64,000 nt of DNA from NCBI GenBank assembly GCA_964646605.1, contig CAZYEX010000119.1, forward strand, positions 1 to 64,000, in the 5' to 3' direction. Every line of letters begins with the position of its first letter. Positions within the stretch are counted from its first letter, which is position 1. The position numbers and the translations under genes were made by a program. The DNA is from SBAX01 sp964646605. Lineage in GTDB: Bacteria; Planctomycetota; Phycisphaerae; UBA1845. This document shows positions 18,801-26,820 of the stretch, piece after piece. The notes beneath the pieces were generated by a model, which saw only the letters and a program-made list of their open reading frames with translations, ran no database searches and had not been told where the DNA came from.

Positions 18801-21800
18801 CAGAGCCGCCCAGGATTCTGCGCGGGGACGGGCGTGGCGTGCACCGACGCTACGGATTGCCCAGTCGGTACGCCGTGCATTCTGTCGGCGGACAAGACCT
18901 GGTGGTGCCAGCCGGTGAACCCCAACGACGCCGCGGATACGGACATCACGCCGGTCCCGCGTCCGTTCCCGGTGGGCGGAATCGACGAAATCCAGGGAAC
19001 CGATGCTTTGGTTGTGGCCAACATCGGGCTTCAGGAGTTCAGCCTGAACCTCCACGGGCCCGTCGTCGTGGCCCGGACGGGTAAGGATCAAGTTCAACCG
19101 CAACCCGAACCGCCGCTGCCGGTGATGATCGAGACGGAGATGTTGATGCTCGATCTGCGCGGAACGGGCGGCGAGGTGTTGCGGCTGAATCGCGATCCCA
19201 TGGCGTTCGGCGGGCGAAGCACGGGAACCGCCCAAGCCGGTGGCGGCGGAGGAGGCGGAGGCGCCCACCCCTGGCCGGCGGATAGCTTCTTTGACGTCTT
19301 TATCGAACTCGACATCCCGGGGCAGCAGCCGATCGTCTCGCAAGGACCGGTGCGGTTGCAGGCGACGATCCACGAAGCGCCGCCGGGGCGGATCGCGTAC
19401 CAGGGTCCGTTGGGCTTCGTGCAGTTGGTGAACAAGATCACGGGCCAGCCGGTCGGTAGCCTGAAGGTCGTCACCCACTTCATTCCCTATCGCGGCGGGT
19501 TCAACATCCACAGCGATACGGATTGGCTGAACATCCCTGGCTCGGAATGTTGCGAGCCGCTCCAGACGAGTTCGACTTTATGCACGAACACCACGTGTCC
19601 GAACCCGACCGAGATTTGCCGGCCGACGGGGATCGTCTGGCAGCCGGGTACGCAGCCTACGGCCGTGGACTGCCTGTGCCAAGAAGACACGAAGTGTCAT
19701 CTTGAGTTCAACGCAGCGGTCGGGCCGATATGCGTGAATCCGTGTCCAGATCCGGCGTTGGTCTGCACGCTGCTCGGCAGCGGGACGGCCGCCGATCCGT
19801 GGCACTGCAACTGCGAACCGGTGGCGGTGTGCGAGCCGAACTCGACGGGTACGGGATGTGTGCAGGCCTGCCCGGTGCCCGGACCCCCCTGCGTTCCGCA
19901 GAAGGTCAAAGGGGTCTTCGGTACACCGAACTTCAGCGTGGTGGAATGCGCCTGTGACGATCCGAACGTTTGCCACGTCGAGTTGAACGCGGCGGGGCTG
20001 CCCTATTGCGTCAACCCGTGCCCGGACGCCCTCGATACCTGCCGATTGGACGGTACGGACACGGATGGGGACGGCGTGCCCGACTTGTGGGAGTGCATTT
20101 GTCTCCCGCCCGTGGACTGCGCGCCCAACTCTCTGGGCACGGATTGCAACCCGATCACCTGTCCGGATACGGGGACGGGTATTGTCGAGAAGTGCCAGAA
20201 GAAGTGCGTCATTCTCAACCCGCTGACGGGTACGGTGACGCTGTCGGATTGCGACTGCGTCGGTCCCAACGATTGCCACATGGAGCTTTCCACCGGAGGC
20301 GGCGCCGTCGTGGCCGGCGGCGGCGGAGCCCCGACGGGCGACTGCGTGGTGGTCGATGACGGGTCGGGTACGGTGAAGTTGCCGCCCGACGGCTGTCCGT
20401 ATCTGAGTCCGGATGAGTTCCACAAGATCGTCGACGGCCTCCCGGCCGGCGTGACCATCGAGATCGGCGCCATCCACAAGGACTTCATCTGCAACCGGCA
20501 ACCGGGATCGAGTTTCTGCTCGTTCCCCATCCCACCGGGTGTGGATTGCGACGACGAAGAACCCAACGACCCCACCGATGGGGCCATGGAGTGTCACGAC
20601 TCGACGCTCGAGTTGAACATGCGCGGGACCGGACCGATGTTCGGGTCCACGACCGCGGGTCCCTCCACCTACGTGCGGATGATCCCCTTGATGGTCCGCA
20701 TGGAAACGCACACCGGTCCGCGTACACCGGGAATGCCGGTGCAGTCCTTCGACACCGATATGTTCCGGCTCCAGGGGCAGCTCCCCATCGGCGATCCGGA
20801 CTTCGACCTGCTGAAGATCAAGGCGGGGACCGATTTCGGCATGCCCAGCCCGGGTCACACGACGTTGGTGCGGATGGGCGGCCCAGGCAGCCCCTGGTCC
20901 GTGGACAGCTTCTTCGATGTCTTCTACGAGATCGATTTCATCGGCGCTCCGGGCGGGCCTTTCGCGGGCATGTCCGGCAGCACGACGGGCACGATCCGCA
21001 TGGCCACCAAGCCGTTCAAGTGCGTGGGCGACTGCCCGCCGGGAACGGTCTGCAATGAGTCGCGTACCGTGAACGCCGACGGTACGATCAAGGTCTGCTG
21101 TGAGTGCGAGGTGGCGGCGGTCTGTGAGACCGATCCGACGACCGGAGCATGCAGGCCCAACACCTGCCCGGCCCCGGAGGAGTGCATCGCCAACTGTGCG
21201 AGGGTTACGCAAGTCGGCGGGGCGACGACGGTGACGGCCACGGATTGCCACTGCGACGATCCGAATATCTGCCACCTCAAGGTCGGCGCTTTGGGTGCCG
21301 TCACCGCCGGACCAGGCAGTCCGTGCGAAGTGGTCGACAACGGCAGCGGCTCGGTCGATTTGCCGCCTGTGGGCTGCGATTACCTCAGCCCGGATGAGGT
21401 GCATAAGATCATTGATGGGTTGCCTGCAGGAACCGAAATCCACTTGGCGCCCATCCACAAAGATTTTATCTGCCACGAGGGTCAGCAAGGCGTGTGCTCC
21501 TTCCTTGATGTCGATTGCAAGGAAGACGGCGGCGACTTGGGCGGCGAGAAGGAATGCTCCGACTCGACGCTTGAGTTCCAGTTGACCGGGACCGGTACGC
21601 TCGCGGGATGGAATCGAATGGTGACCATTCCCAATACGAGCTTCGAGACCCACATTGGGAAGAAGAAGCCGTTTGAACCGGTTCAGTCCTTCCCGACGCA
21701 AATTCACCGTTTGTTCGGGCAGATTATCGGTATTGGCGATCCGGACTTCGATCTCTTGCGGGTCGTCGCGGGCAACGACTTTGCTCTGCCGAGCCCGGGC

Positions 21801-23357
21801 CACACGACGCTGACGCGATTACCGAACGGCAATTGGGCCGTGGACAGCTTCTTCGACATCACGTACCGGATCGACTTTGTGGGAAATTCGACCAGCACCC
21901 ATATTCCGTTCAGGTCGGGTTCAACTACGGGAACGATTCGGATGGCGACGACGACGGCGTTCAAGTGCACCAACACCTGTCCGGCCGGTCAGGTTTGCAA
22001 GCAAACGACGACGCAGCCTGTTCCTCCGGATGGGTCGATGACGGTGTGCTGCGACTGCGTGGACGCTGCGGTTTGCGAACCGAAAGCGGACGGGCTGTCG
22101 TGTACGAACAACACGTGCCCGCCGGGCGTCGTGTGCAGACCTAAGGCGATCCAGTGCATCCAGAACGTCCCGCCGCCGGGCGAAACGTGCCGGATCGTGG
22201 ATTGCGATTGTGTGGACGGCGATCCCTGCCATCCGGAATTGGCCCCGCAAGGCGCGGCCCAGCCGGTGGTTTGCGTCGGTTCGTGCCCAATACCGCCGAA
22301 CAACAACAAGTGCACGCGGAAGAAGGTGCCGATCCCCGGGCAGAACGGGTTCGAGTACACCTGTCGATGCCTGCCGGTGCATAAGACGCCGTTGCCGGAT
22401 CAGCTCCTGCCGGACAAGAACCGCCATGCGAGCGTCGGGTTTGACCCGCCGACCACGGCCGGTCCGGGTGGTGTGATGGTGGCGCTGCGGATCAACCCCG
22501 TGGATTTGCAGAATCCACAGCCGCCCAACACTCCGCCGTTCACGGCGCCCGATTTCAGTACGTACGAGGTGGGAACCTGTACGGCTGCGGGTGAGATGGG
22601 CGGGTGCGCACGGTGGGCGGGTGAACCGGCCTGGTTCCTCGAGGCCCAGGACAGTCCGCAAATCGGGAAGTACCGCGGGTCTCGCCTTCAGTGTACGCCG
22701 TACTGGCACGACTGGTCGTTGGAAGGCACGGTCCACGTACTCGGAGCGGAGATCGACCCGAGTTCGATGTACGACGCGGCCTTCATCGACATATCGTGTG
22801 CGGATTCGCTCGATGAGAGCTGCTTCTCCGGTCCGTTGCCGATCAACACGGCGCGATGGGGCGACGTTTCGGCCCTGTTCAACCCGCCGTCGACGACCAC
22901 GCAGCCGGACGCGCTTGACGTGGGCAATTTGGTGGCCGCGTTCAAGCACCTGCCCGGTGCGCTCAACAAGGTCATGGCGCAGCTCCAGCCCAACCGGCCT
23001 GAGCCGCTTTTGGACGTCGACGCCACCGACATTCTAGTCGAGGTCGACGCATTCAAGGGCCGTGCTTATCCGTTTACCGGCCCCTGCATTTGCCCGTCGC
23101 CGGTAACGTGCGATACGACGCCGTGTGCGTCGGGCGCGCAATGCTCGGGCGGGATGTGCGTCAGGACCTGCATCGGCGGCGTCAACGACGGCGACGAGTG
23201 CATCTCCACTCGGCACTGTCGTCCATGCGTGGGCGGCACCAACGACGGCGTGCCATGCACCAGCAACGCCGAGTGCCCGGGCGGCGGTACCTGCCCGGCC
23301 GGCGGAATGTGCGGCGGCGGCTTCTGTCGTGACCGTTGCGGACGTTGCAGTCCGTAG
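15846..23357 (+). CDS. Giant exported Cys-rich protein with shared C-terminal module
   Basis: The start at the ATG at 15846 has GGAGGG 7 nt upstream; an ATG at 15816, with AGGAG, is an alternative. The 2,503-residue product has a signal peptide with a long n-region and the hydrophobic stretch FLAAITGVLLVTAANAAP. An N-terminal domain with EQWNVSV is homologous to one in the 3019-6099 protein. Next come two DGQDNDCDGAIDCADTDC arrays, a dockerin-like pair near residues 610-680 (CDLNRDGVCDTLDDA, YDCDGDIDTFDD), many CxxxC segments, and a ~210-residue domain present twice (core GCxYLSPDExHKIxDGLPAG, then DSFFDV). A third, partial copy precedes them, interrupted by a Gly-8 run. The last ~314 residues (from 22413) are the shared module, ending CRDRCGRCSP. 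No enzyme signature was seen; it is probably a surface or matrix protein. Confidence 0.75.
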   Translation: MGKNFTAVPRLEQTARGKSVGISFSPFLAAITGVLLVTAANAAPVAPGVDLWVTPSGGSWDFHTIPAGSLTSLPNGEPSNAYNGGMLLMGSPLATNDPLGLSPTDTVVRRMMGTSLLFTCGSPPETVPIELVALSLVSASPITVTYPSDPAEQWNVSVCKAPGAALAGSMTIRETCANGGTYTADLPVMAELTFTRVAGGAGSPATVTVGPYTFSSSGHWSHIDKIGGLIVASAPDAVDTNCDGVFDTPIASSPVGPTGFFAGLYSLDCTSCLTSGTFRKPMSPEEEQLAAHGVFIANRNKPEVVGACCVGPPNPPGSCVVTGQVQCVQQFNGMWRGPGTTCTPNPCVVGGPLCGNGVCQPPAESPCNCVLDCGAPTASENGLCADGQDNDCDGAIDCADTDCAGDPACHCPDGVCDPTLGENPCTCPADCGGPLASETGFCTDGQDNDCDGAIDCADTDCAGDPACGPVQLCPLPTINPWCSGRQATDCVVDNVNDFICLVEATRFNAAGGPLVEKCACFTSNPDCGPVEIVQVPGGTFDVRCPGPCPPGQNCYLHFDDGSGLGPVSQGTNFWTDTSTIPPNVTVTCDCVVKPPSYKNWVIADDFQASCPDCTCDLNRDGVCDTLDDAIMHDCQLNPALPICQNADYDCDGDIDTFDDQTWYCLRFCQINGLPAEICCPEPRPRPRINKIRWYGSYLDPAFDPTLTVPTRQPDSWLIGLHSDLPAQACPPIPAVPGGGPKTPFDGCCTLEAGVEAGCLMCRPDGSAFVYNVNPASVAPHVAGDRIRICGYLDTTTPTTCQQGLATIVVNAVLDCQTKVSRPDRLIALWAFNDLDVTRENALKFGWDAHNIFRYDVRIPRGCLVHNFAAPDEIPNPNGPFIPQPGRTYWLSIQAMVGATWTKVAPGVCQELKTGQTITQEFWGWHTTPPGYQQKDDAYMGQVTMGCPPEQWVYEWMNHLHCSQNAGYQDCCDDPTKSIDMAFYLLQSRPGFCAGTGVACTDATDCPVGTPCILSADKTWWCQPVNPNDAADTDITPVPRPFPVGGIDEIQGTDALVVANIGLQEFSLNLHGPVVVARTGKDQVQPQPEPPLPVMIETEMLMLDLRGTGGEVLRLNRDPMAFGGRSTGTAQAGGGGGGGGAHPWPADSFFDVFIELDIPGQQPIVSQGPVRLQATIHEAPPGRIAYQGPLGFVQLVNKITGQPVGSLKVVTHFIPYRGGFNIHSDTDWLNIPGSECCEPLQTSSTLCTNTTCPNPTEICRPTGIVWQPGTQPTAVDCLCQEDTKCHLEFNAAVGPICVNPCPDPALVCTLLGSGTAADPWHCNCEPVAVCEPNSTGTGCVQACPVPGPPCVPQKVKGVFGTPNFSVVECACDDPNVCHVELNAAGLPYCVNPCPDALDTCRLDGTDTDGDGVPDLWECICLPPVDCAPNSLGTDCNPITCPDTGTGIVEKCQKKCVILNPLTGTVTLSDCDCVGPNDCHMELSTGGGAVVAGGGGAPTGDCVVVDDGSGTVKLPPDGCPYLSPDEFHKIVDGLPAGVTIEIGAIHKDFICNRQPGSSFCSFPIPPGVDCDDEEPNDPTDGAMECHDSTLELNMRGTGPMFGSTTAGPSTYVRMIPLMVRMETHTGPRTPGMPVQSFDTDMFRLQGQLPIGDPDFDLLKIKAGTDFGMPSPGHTTLVRMGGPGSPWSVDSFFDVFYEIDFIGAPGGPFAGMSGSTTGTIRMATKPFKCVGDCPPGTVCNESRTVNADGTIKVCCECEVAAVCETDPTTGACRPNTCPAPEECIANCARVTQVGGATTVTATDCHCDDPNICHLKVGALGAVTAGPGSPCEVVDNGSGSVDLPPVGCDYLSPDEVHKIIDGLPAGTEIHLAPIHKDFICHEGQQGVCSFLDVDCKEDGGDLGGEKECSDSTLEFQLTGTGTLAGWNRMVTIPNTSFETHIGKKKPFEPVQSFPTQIHRLFGQIIGIGDPDFDLLRVVAGNDFALPSPGHTTLTRLPNGNWAVDSFFDITYRIDFVGNSTSTHIPFRSGSTTGTIRMATTTAFKCTNTCPAGQVCKQTTTQPVPPDGSMTVCCDCVDAAVCEPKADGLSCTNNTCPPGVVCRPKAIQCIQNVPPPGETCRIVDCDCVDGDPCHPELAPQGAAQPVVCVGSCPIPPNNNKCTRKKVPIPGQNGFEYTCRCLPVHKTPLPDQLLPDKNRHASVGFDPPTTAGPGGVMVALRINPVDLQNPQPPNTPPFTAPDFSTYEVGTCTAAGEMGGCARWAGEPAWFLEAQDSPQIGKYRGSRLQCTPYWHDWSLEGTVHVLGAEIDPSSMYDAAFIDISCADSLDESCFSGPLPINTARWGDVSALFNPPSTTTQPDALDVGNLVAAFKHLPGALNKVMAQLQPNRPEPLLDVDATDILVEVDAFKGRAYPFTGPCICPSPVTCDTTPCASGAQCSGGMCVRTCIGGVNDGDECISTRHCRPCVGGTNDGVPCTSNAECPGGGTCPAGGMCGGGFCRDRCGRCSP

Positions 23358-23389
23358 CGGATAGACGTTGCAAAGTTTGATGAACCCTC

Positions 23390-23425
23390 CGATGGGGGTG
23401 GGCGCAGCGGCGCTCGCCCCCATCG
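23390..23425 (+). terminator. Possible terminator after the 15846-23357 gene
   Basis: A perfect 9-bp stem, cgatggggg (23390-23398) with cccccatcg (23417-23425), encloses an 18-nt GC-rich loop 33 bp past the stop codon. No T-tract follows, so it is at best a U-less hairpin terminator. Confidence 0.35.
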
Positions 23426-23605
23426 CATTCTATCCGCAGTCCGTGCGTGGTGAACGAATGCGTCGAGTGGCCGGCAGGGCTTTCCGAGGCCCCACCGTCG
23501 GGTTCACCGGGTCTGGGACGGGCTCCGGATCACGTTCCCGAGAGGCACGGTCGATATGTACCCGTGACGGTGTGATCGCCGAAGAGGGATGCCCGCGAGC
23601 GACCG

Positions 23606-24580
23606 ATGGCCGACGGGTTGAAGAACCAACGAATCTGTGTGACGGGCGGCGCCGGCTTTCTAGGCCGGGCGGTCTGGGCGAAGCTTAGCGCGGCGGGCGC
23701 GGTCCAAATTTTCGTTCCGCGGTCGGCGACGTTCGATCTCACGCGTGCGGAGGACGCCTCGCGCCTATTCGACGCCGCAAAGCCGGACGTCGTGATTCAC
23801 TTGGCCGCCGAGGTGGGCGGCATCGGCGCCAATCAGGCGCACCCCGGGCGATACTTTTATGCCAACATGGCCATGGGGTTGAACCTCATGGAAGAGGCCC
23901 GTCGACGCGGCGTTCGCAAGTTCGTCCAAGTGGGCACGGTGTGCGCCTACCCGAACCTGTGCCATGTACCCTTCGAGGAAAGCGACCTCTGGGAGGGTTT
24001 CCCCGAAGAGACCAACGCCCCCTACGGAGTGGCGAAGCGCGCGCTCGGAGTGATGCTGGACGCCTATCACCGGGAATATGGATTGAATGGCGTGTATTTG
24101 ATTCCCGCGAATCTCTACGGTCCTGGCGACAACTTCGATCCGGTAAGTTCGCACGTCATCGCAGCGCTCATCCGCCGGTTCAGCGAGGCCGCCGCGGAGA
24201 ACCGCCGCGAGGTCGTTTGCTGGGGCACGGGTCGGGCGAGCCGCGAGTTCCTCTTTGTGCAGGACGCGGCGGATGCGATTGTCGCGGCGACGGCCGTTCA
24301 CAACGATCCGGCGCCCATCAACGTCGGGACGGGATACGAGATCACCATTGCTGAACTGGCGGCGAGGATCGCGACGCTCTGCGGTTTCGCGGGGCGGATC
24401 TCGTGGGACCCTTCCCGGCCCGACGGACAGCCACGCCGCCGTCTGGATACGACACGCGCCGAGGCACTTCTGGGCTGGACGGCCAAGGTCGCCCTGGAAG
24501 AGGGTCTGAGACGCACGGTGGAATGGTGGCAAGGCTCGGCACGGACAGCCCGGGCGCCGAGTTACGCCCCTGCGCCCTAG
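23606..24580 (+). CDS. fcl: GDP-L-fucose synthase / NAD-dependent sugar-nucleotide epimerase-reductase
   Basis: This 324-residue short-chain dehydrogenase-type protein is full length for GDP-4-keto-6-deoxymannose epimerase/reductase, the last step to GDP-L-fucose. Visible motifs: the nucleotide-binding GGAGFLG near the N-terminus; HLAAEVGGIGANQAHP, characteristic of this family; GTVCAYP with Thr in place of the usual catalytic Ser and the conserved Cys; YGVAK with the catalytic Tyr and Lys; NLYGPGDNFDP; and REFLFVQDAADA. The Thr variant also occurs in plant/cyanobacterial-type homologues, as I recall them. No GDP-mannose 4,6-dehydratase gene is in the window. It opens the polysaccharide locus but lies on the opposite strand to the rest; its last 4 bp overlap the end of the converging lyase gene. 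Confidence 0.8.
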   Translation: MADGLKNQRICVTGGAGFLGRAVWAKLSAAGAVQIFVPRSATFDLTRAEDASRLFDAAKPDVVIHLAAEVGGIGANQAHPGRYFYANMAMGLNLMEEARRRGVRKFVQVGTVCAYPNLCHVPFEESDLWEGFPEETNAPYGVAKRALGVMLDAYHREYGLNGVYLIPANLYGPGDNFDPVSSHVIAALIRRFSEAAAENRREVVCWGTGRASREFLFVQDAADAIVAATAVHNDPAPINVGTGYEITIAELAARIATLCGFAGRISWDPSRPDGQPRRRLDTTRAEALLGWTAKVALEEGLRRTVEWWQGSARTARAPSYAPAP

Positions 24581-26820
24581 CTCCGAGCTGTGGTCCCCGT
24601 CGCGGGGACCTCATTTTCGTTTTCCAGCAGGGCGGCTGCTCTCCGACTGCGAAGGTAAGTGCGCGGCGATTTGCGACCCAACGGCGATAGCTCTACGATC
24701 CACATCGAGTTGCCGCAGGTGATATGCCATCGATCCGTTTCCTCGGTTTCCTCCGCACGCCGAATGGAAGTGGAACCCCCCAGTCCGATCGCAGTGAACA
24801 TTCTCTGCGCCGCACCGCACGCAAAGCGTGCCTCCAGAGTCGGAATCGCGACGCAGCGGTTGTAATACCGGGCGGCGTACCCGCAGATGCGCCCGTCGCC
24901 GTCGCGCCCGCGATTCACGGCAAACTCTGCGGGTGCGCGGGGATAACCCGCGACGGAAAGTGAAACCAATCCATCGGGGAGAGTCAGTGTCACCGATTGA
25001 CCGGGTTGCGAAACCTCGCATGGAACATCGGCGCAGTGCCAGCGCATGACCACCGAGTGGGCGCCCGGAGCCCGCGTGGTGTCCACGACGATCCACAGAT
25101 CCTCAGCCAATGCAACGACACACCGCCGATGTTCGATCCGACCGGTTCGCTTATGATGCATGGTCCGCCGGCCTTCGAATACGGGCTCCGCCATGCTCTT
25201 CGTTTGAGGATCAAACGTACTACATTCGGCCTTCGGAAACGGAAGAAAAAGAAACCGTGTAATCCACTCACCCCCGTCGTTATCGTTGACCTCGATGGTG
25301 TTGTGCGCCCGAGTCGAGCGAAAATACGCTTCGAGAGCGGGGTCAGATGGAACGTAGTAGCGGAAGGTGCCGCAGTCGCAAAGTATGTTGATTCCCTTGT
25401 ACCATAGGTCCACGTGGAGACTGTCGCAATGTCCCGGCCGTGTGCGGTACTCGTGGCATCGGATCATCGCCCAACTGTCGCGCCGACGAATGGTATAATA
25501 CCCGCCACCCGAAAATGCCCGTGACCGCGCGACGAGGCGGTCATCCACGTCATGCCGCAATGCCGCCTCGCCGAAAAGCCACACCAGCTCCTCGTCCCAG
25601 GGACCTGGCGGAAACCGATGCCGTCCAGTCGCCAGAACATGTGCCGATTGCACAACAGGCCGAAAGTCGGAAAAGTCACACTCCGTCAAGGGCAGGACAA
25701 GCGCGCCGTCGCAGTTTCCGTAGTTGGGAACCCGACCCGTTACGCGATCCATCATGTGAAAAAGAAACTCACCCGCCAGTCCGATTCTCTCGCGCACCGC
25801 GTCGTCCAACGGTCGGCCGGAGCATTCCGTCACTCGCCACGCCAACATCGCAACGTGCAACATAACACGATGGTAAGTGAACGAATGCTGAATGTAACTT
25901 CCGTCGGAATTGACCTGGCGGGTGAGTTCCGCCGTAAATATTTTGCGTCCAAGACGTTCCCAATTCGCCGATTCGCGGAATTCGGGGAAAAGTGAACCGA
26001 TCAGTAGCAATCCACACGCTTCGGAGAGGGCATGATTGTTGTGTTGGGAAACTGCGTAGCGAATGTGCCGAGAAACGCGATACCCGGTTGCCCAAGCCAG
26101 TCGCGCGAATTGCAACCACCGCTGTGGCGTGGTCGCCGGATCCGCGGCGAGACTCCAGAACGCAATGGCGATGGCTATGAAGCGGACGGAACTCTCCTGC
26201 CCACACTTCCATTGAAAGCCCTGAAATGGAGGACACGCATTCATCCAGGAATCGACCCAACGCCAGTAACATACGGCGGCGTCAAACGGGATACCATGCG
26301 CGCCGGCGCGAGCCAAGTCGAAGGCCCAGGCGGCACGCGACGGTTCCCATAAGATGCGCGGATCGCCGTGCCGCGGTGAAAAATCGGGAATATCGCACCA
26401 CGTCGAGCGGTCCTCAGCGCGTGCGTTGTCAAATGGGCTATCATACCAATCGAGCGTTCGCTGCGCTATCTGGTCGAAGAAGTAGATACACTGCCCCCTC
26501 TCTAGGAGGCGCAGGCGATCCTCCAAAGACGGAACGCGTTCGAATCGAGATCGCGCGGCGAAGGGCGGAAATCTGGGCGGAGCCCCAAGGGGGAAAAGAA
26601 ATGGCGGCGGGTTGCTTGTTTTGAACCGTGCGTAGTCCTCAGGCGTCGTGGGCGTTCCCGGCCGGGCGATGTCTTCAAGCCTAAGGGAATCCCACGGACG
26701 AGGACTGAACTTGCGGCGAGTCATTCCCAGTCGGCGCTGAATGGCCAGAGACGTGCGCTGCAGTGCAAAGCCCGGTCCCAACCAGCGCACTACGGCGCAC
26801 GCTTTGGAAAAGGAGATCAT
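24577..26820 (-). CDS. Heparinase II/III family polysaccharide lyase
   Basis: This 747-residue protein has the two-part architecture of the family: an N-terminal alpha/alpha-barrel half and a C-terminal beta-sandwich. Motifs seen: NSDGSYIQHSFTYHR, with the likely catalytic Tyr; a GHCDSLHVDL segment near residue 475, matching the GHxHxDxL-type motif with His; CDCGTFRY; and RSTRAHNTIEVND. Enzymes of this family cleave uronic-acid-containing glycosidic bonds by beta-elimination. No clear signal peptide is visible, so the cellular site is uncertain. In polysaccharide loci this family often sits beside the two-domain oxidoreductase encoded next door. Its ATG overlaps the stop of that gene (ATGA, 26817-26820), implying translational coupling. 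The substrate is not known. Confidence 0.8.
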   Translation of the reverse strand: MISFSKACAVVRWLGPGFALQRTSLAIQRRLGMTRRKFSPRPWDSLRLEDIARPGTPTTPEDYARFKTSNPPPFLFPLGAPPRFPPFAARSRFERVPSLEDRLRLLERGQCIYFFDQIAQRTLDWYDSPFDNARAEDRSTWCDIPDFSPRHGDPRILWEPSRAAWAFDLARAGAHGIPFDAAVCYWRWVDSWMNACPPFQGFQWKCGQESSVRFIAIAIAFWSLAADPATTPQRWLQFARLAWATGYRVSRHIRYAVSQHNNHALSEACGLLLIGSLFPEFRESANWERLGRKIFTAELTRQVNSDGSYIQHSFTYHRVMLHVAMLAWRVTECSGRPLDDAVRERIGLAGEFLFHMMDRVTGRVPNYGNCDGALVLPLTECDFSDFRPVVQSAHVLATGRHRFPPGPWDEELVWLFGEAALRHDVDDRLVARSRAFSGGGYYTIRRRDSWAMIRCHEYRTRPGHCDSLHVDLWYKGINILCDCGTFRYYVPSDPALEAYFRSTRAHNTIEVNDNDGGEWITRFLFLPFPKAECSTFDPQTKSMAEPVFEGRRTMHHKRTGRIEHRRCVVALAEDLWIVVDTTRAPGAHSVVMRWHCADVPCEVSQPGQSVTLTLPDGLVSLSVAGYPRAPAEFAVNRGRDGDGRICGYAARYYNRCVAIPTLEARFACGAAQRMFTAIGLGGSTSIRRAEETEETDRWHITCGNSMWIVELSPLGRKSPRTYLRSRRAAALLENENEVPATGTTARS

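Noticed and set aside
19578..21803. A 741-codon minus-strand frame
   Set aside because: Antisense to the same giant gene, no signal peptide or ribosome site.
24577..26820. Calling the lyase a heparinase by substrate
   Set aside because: The family acts on several uronic-acid polymers; nothing in the sequence fixes heparin as the substrate.
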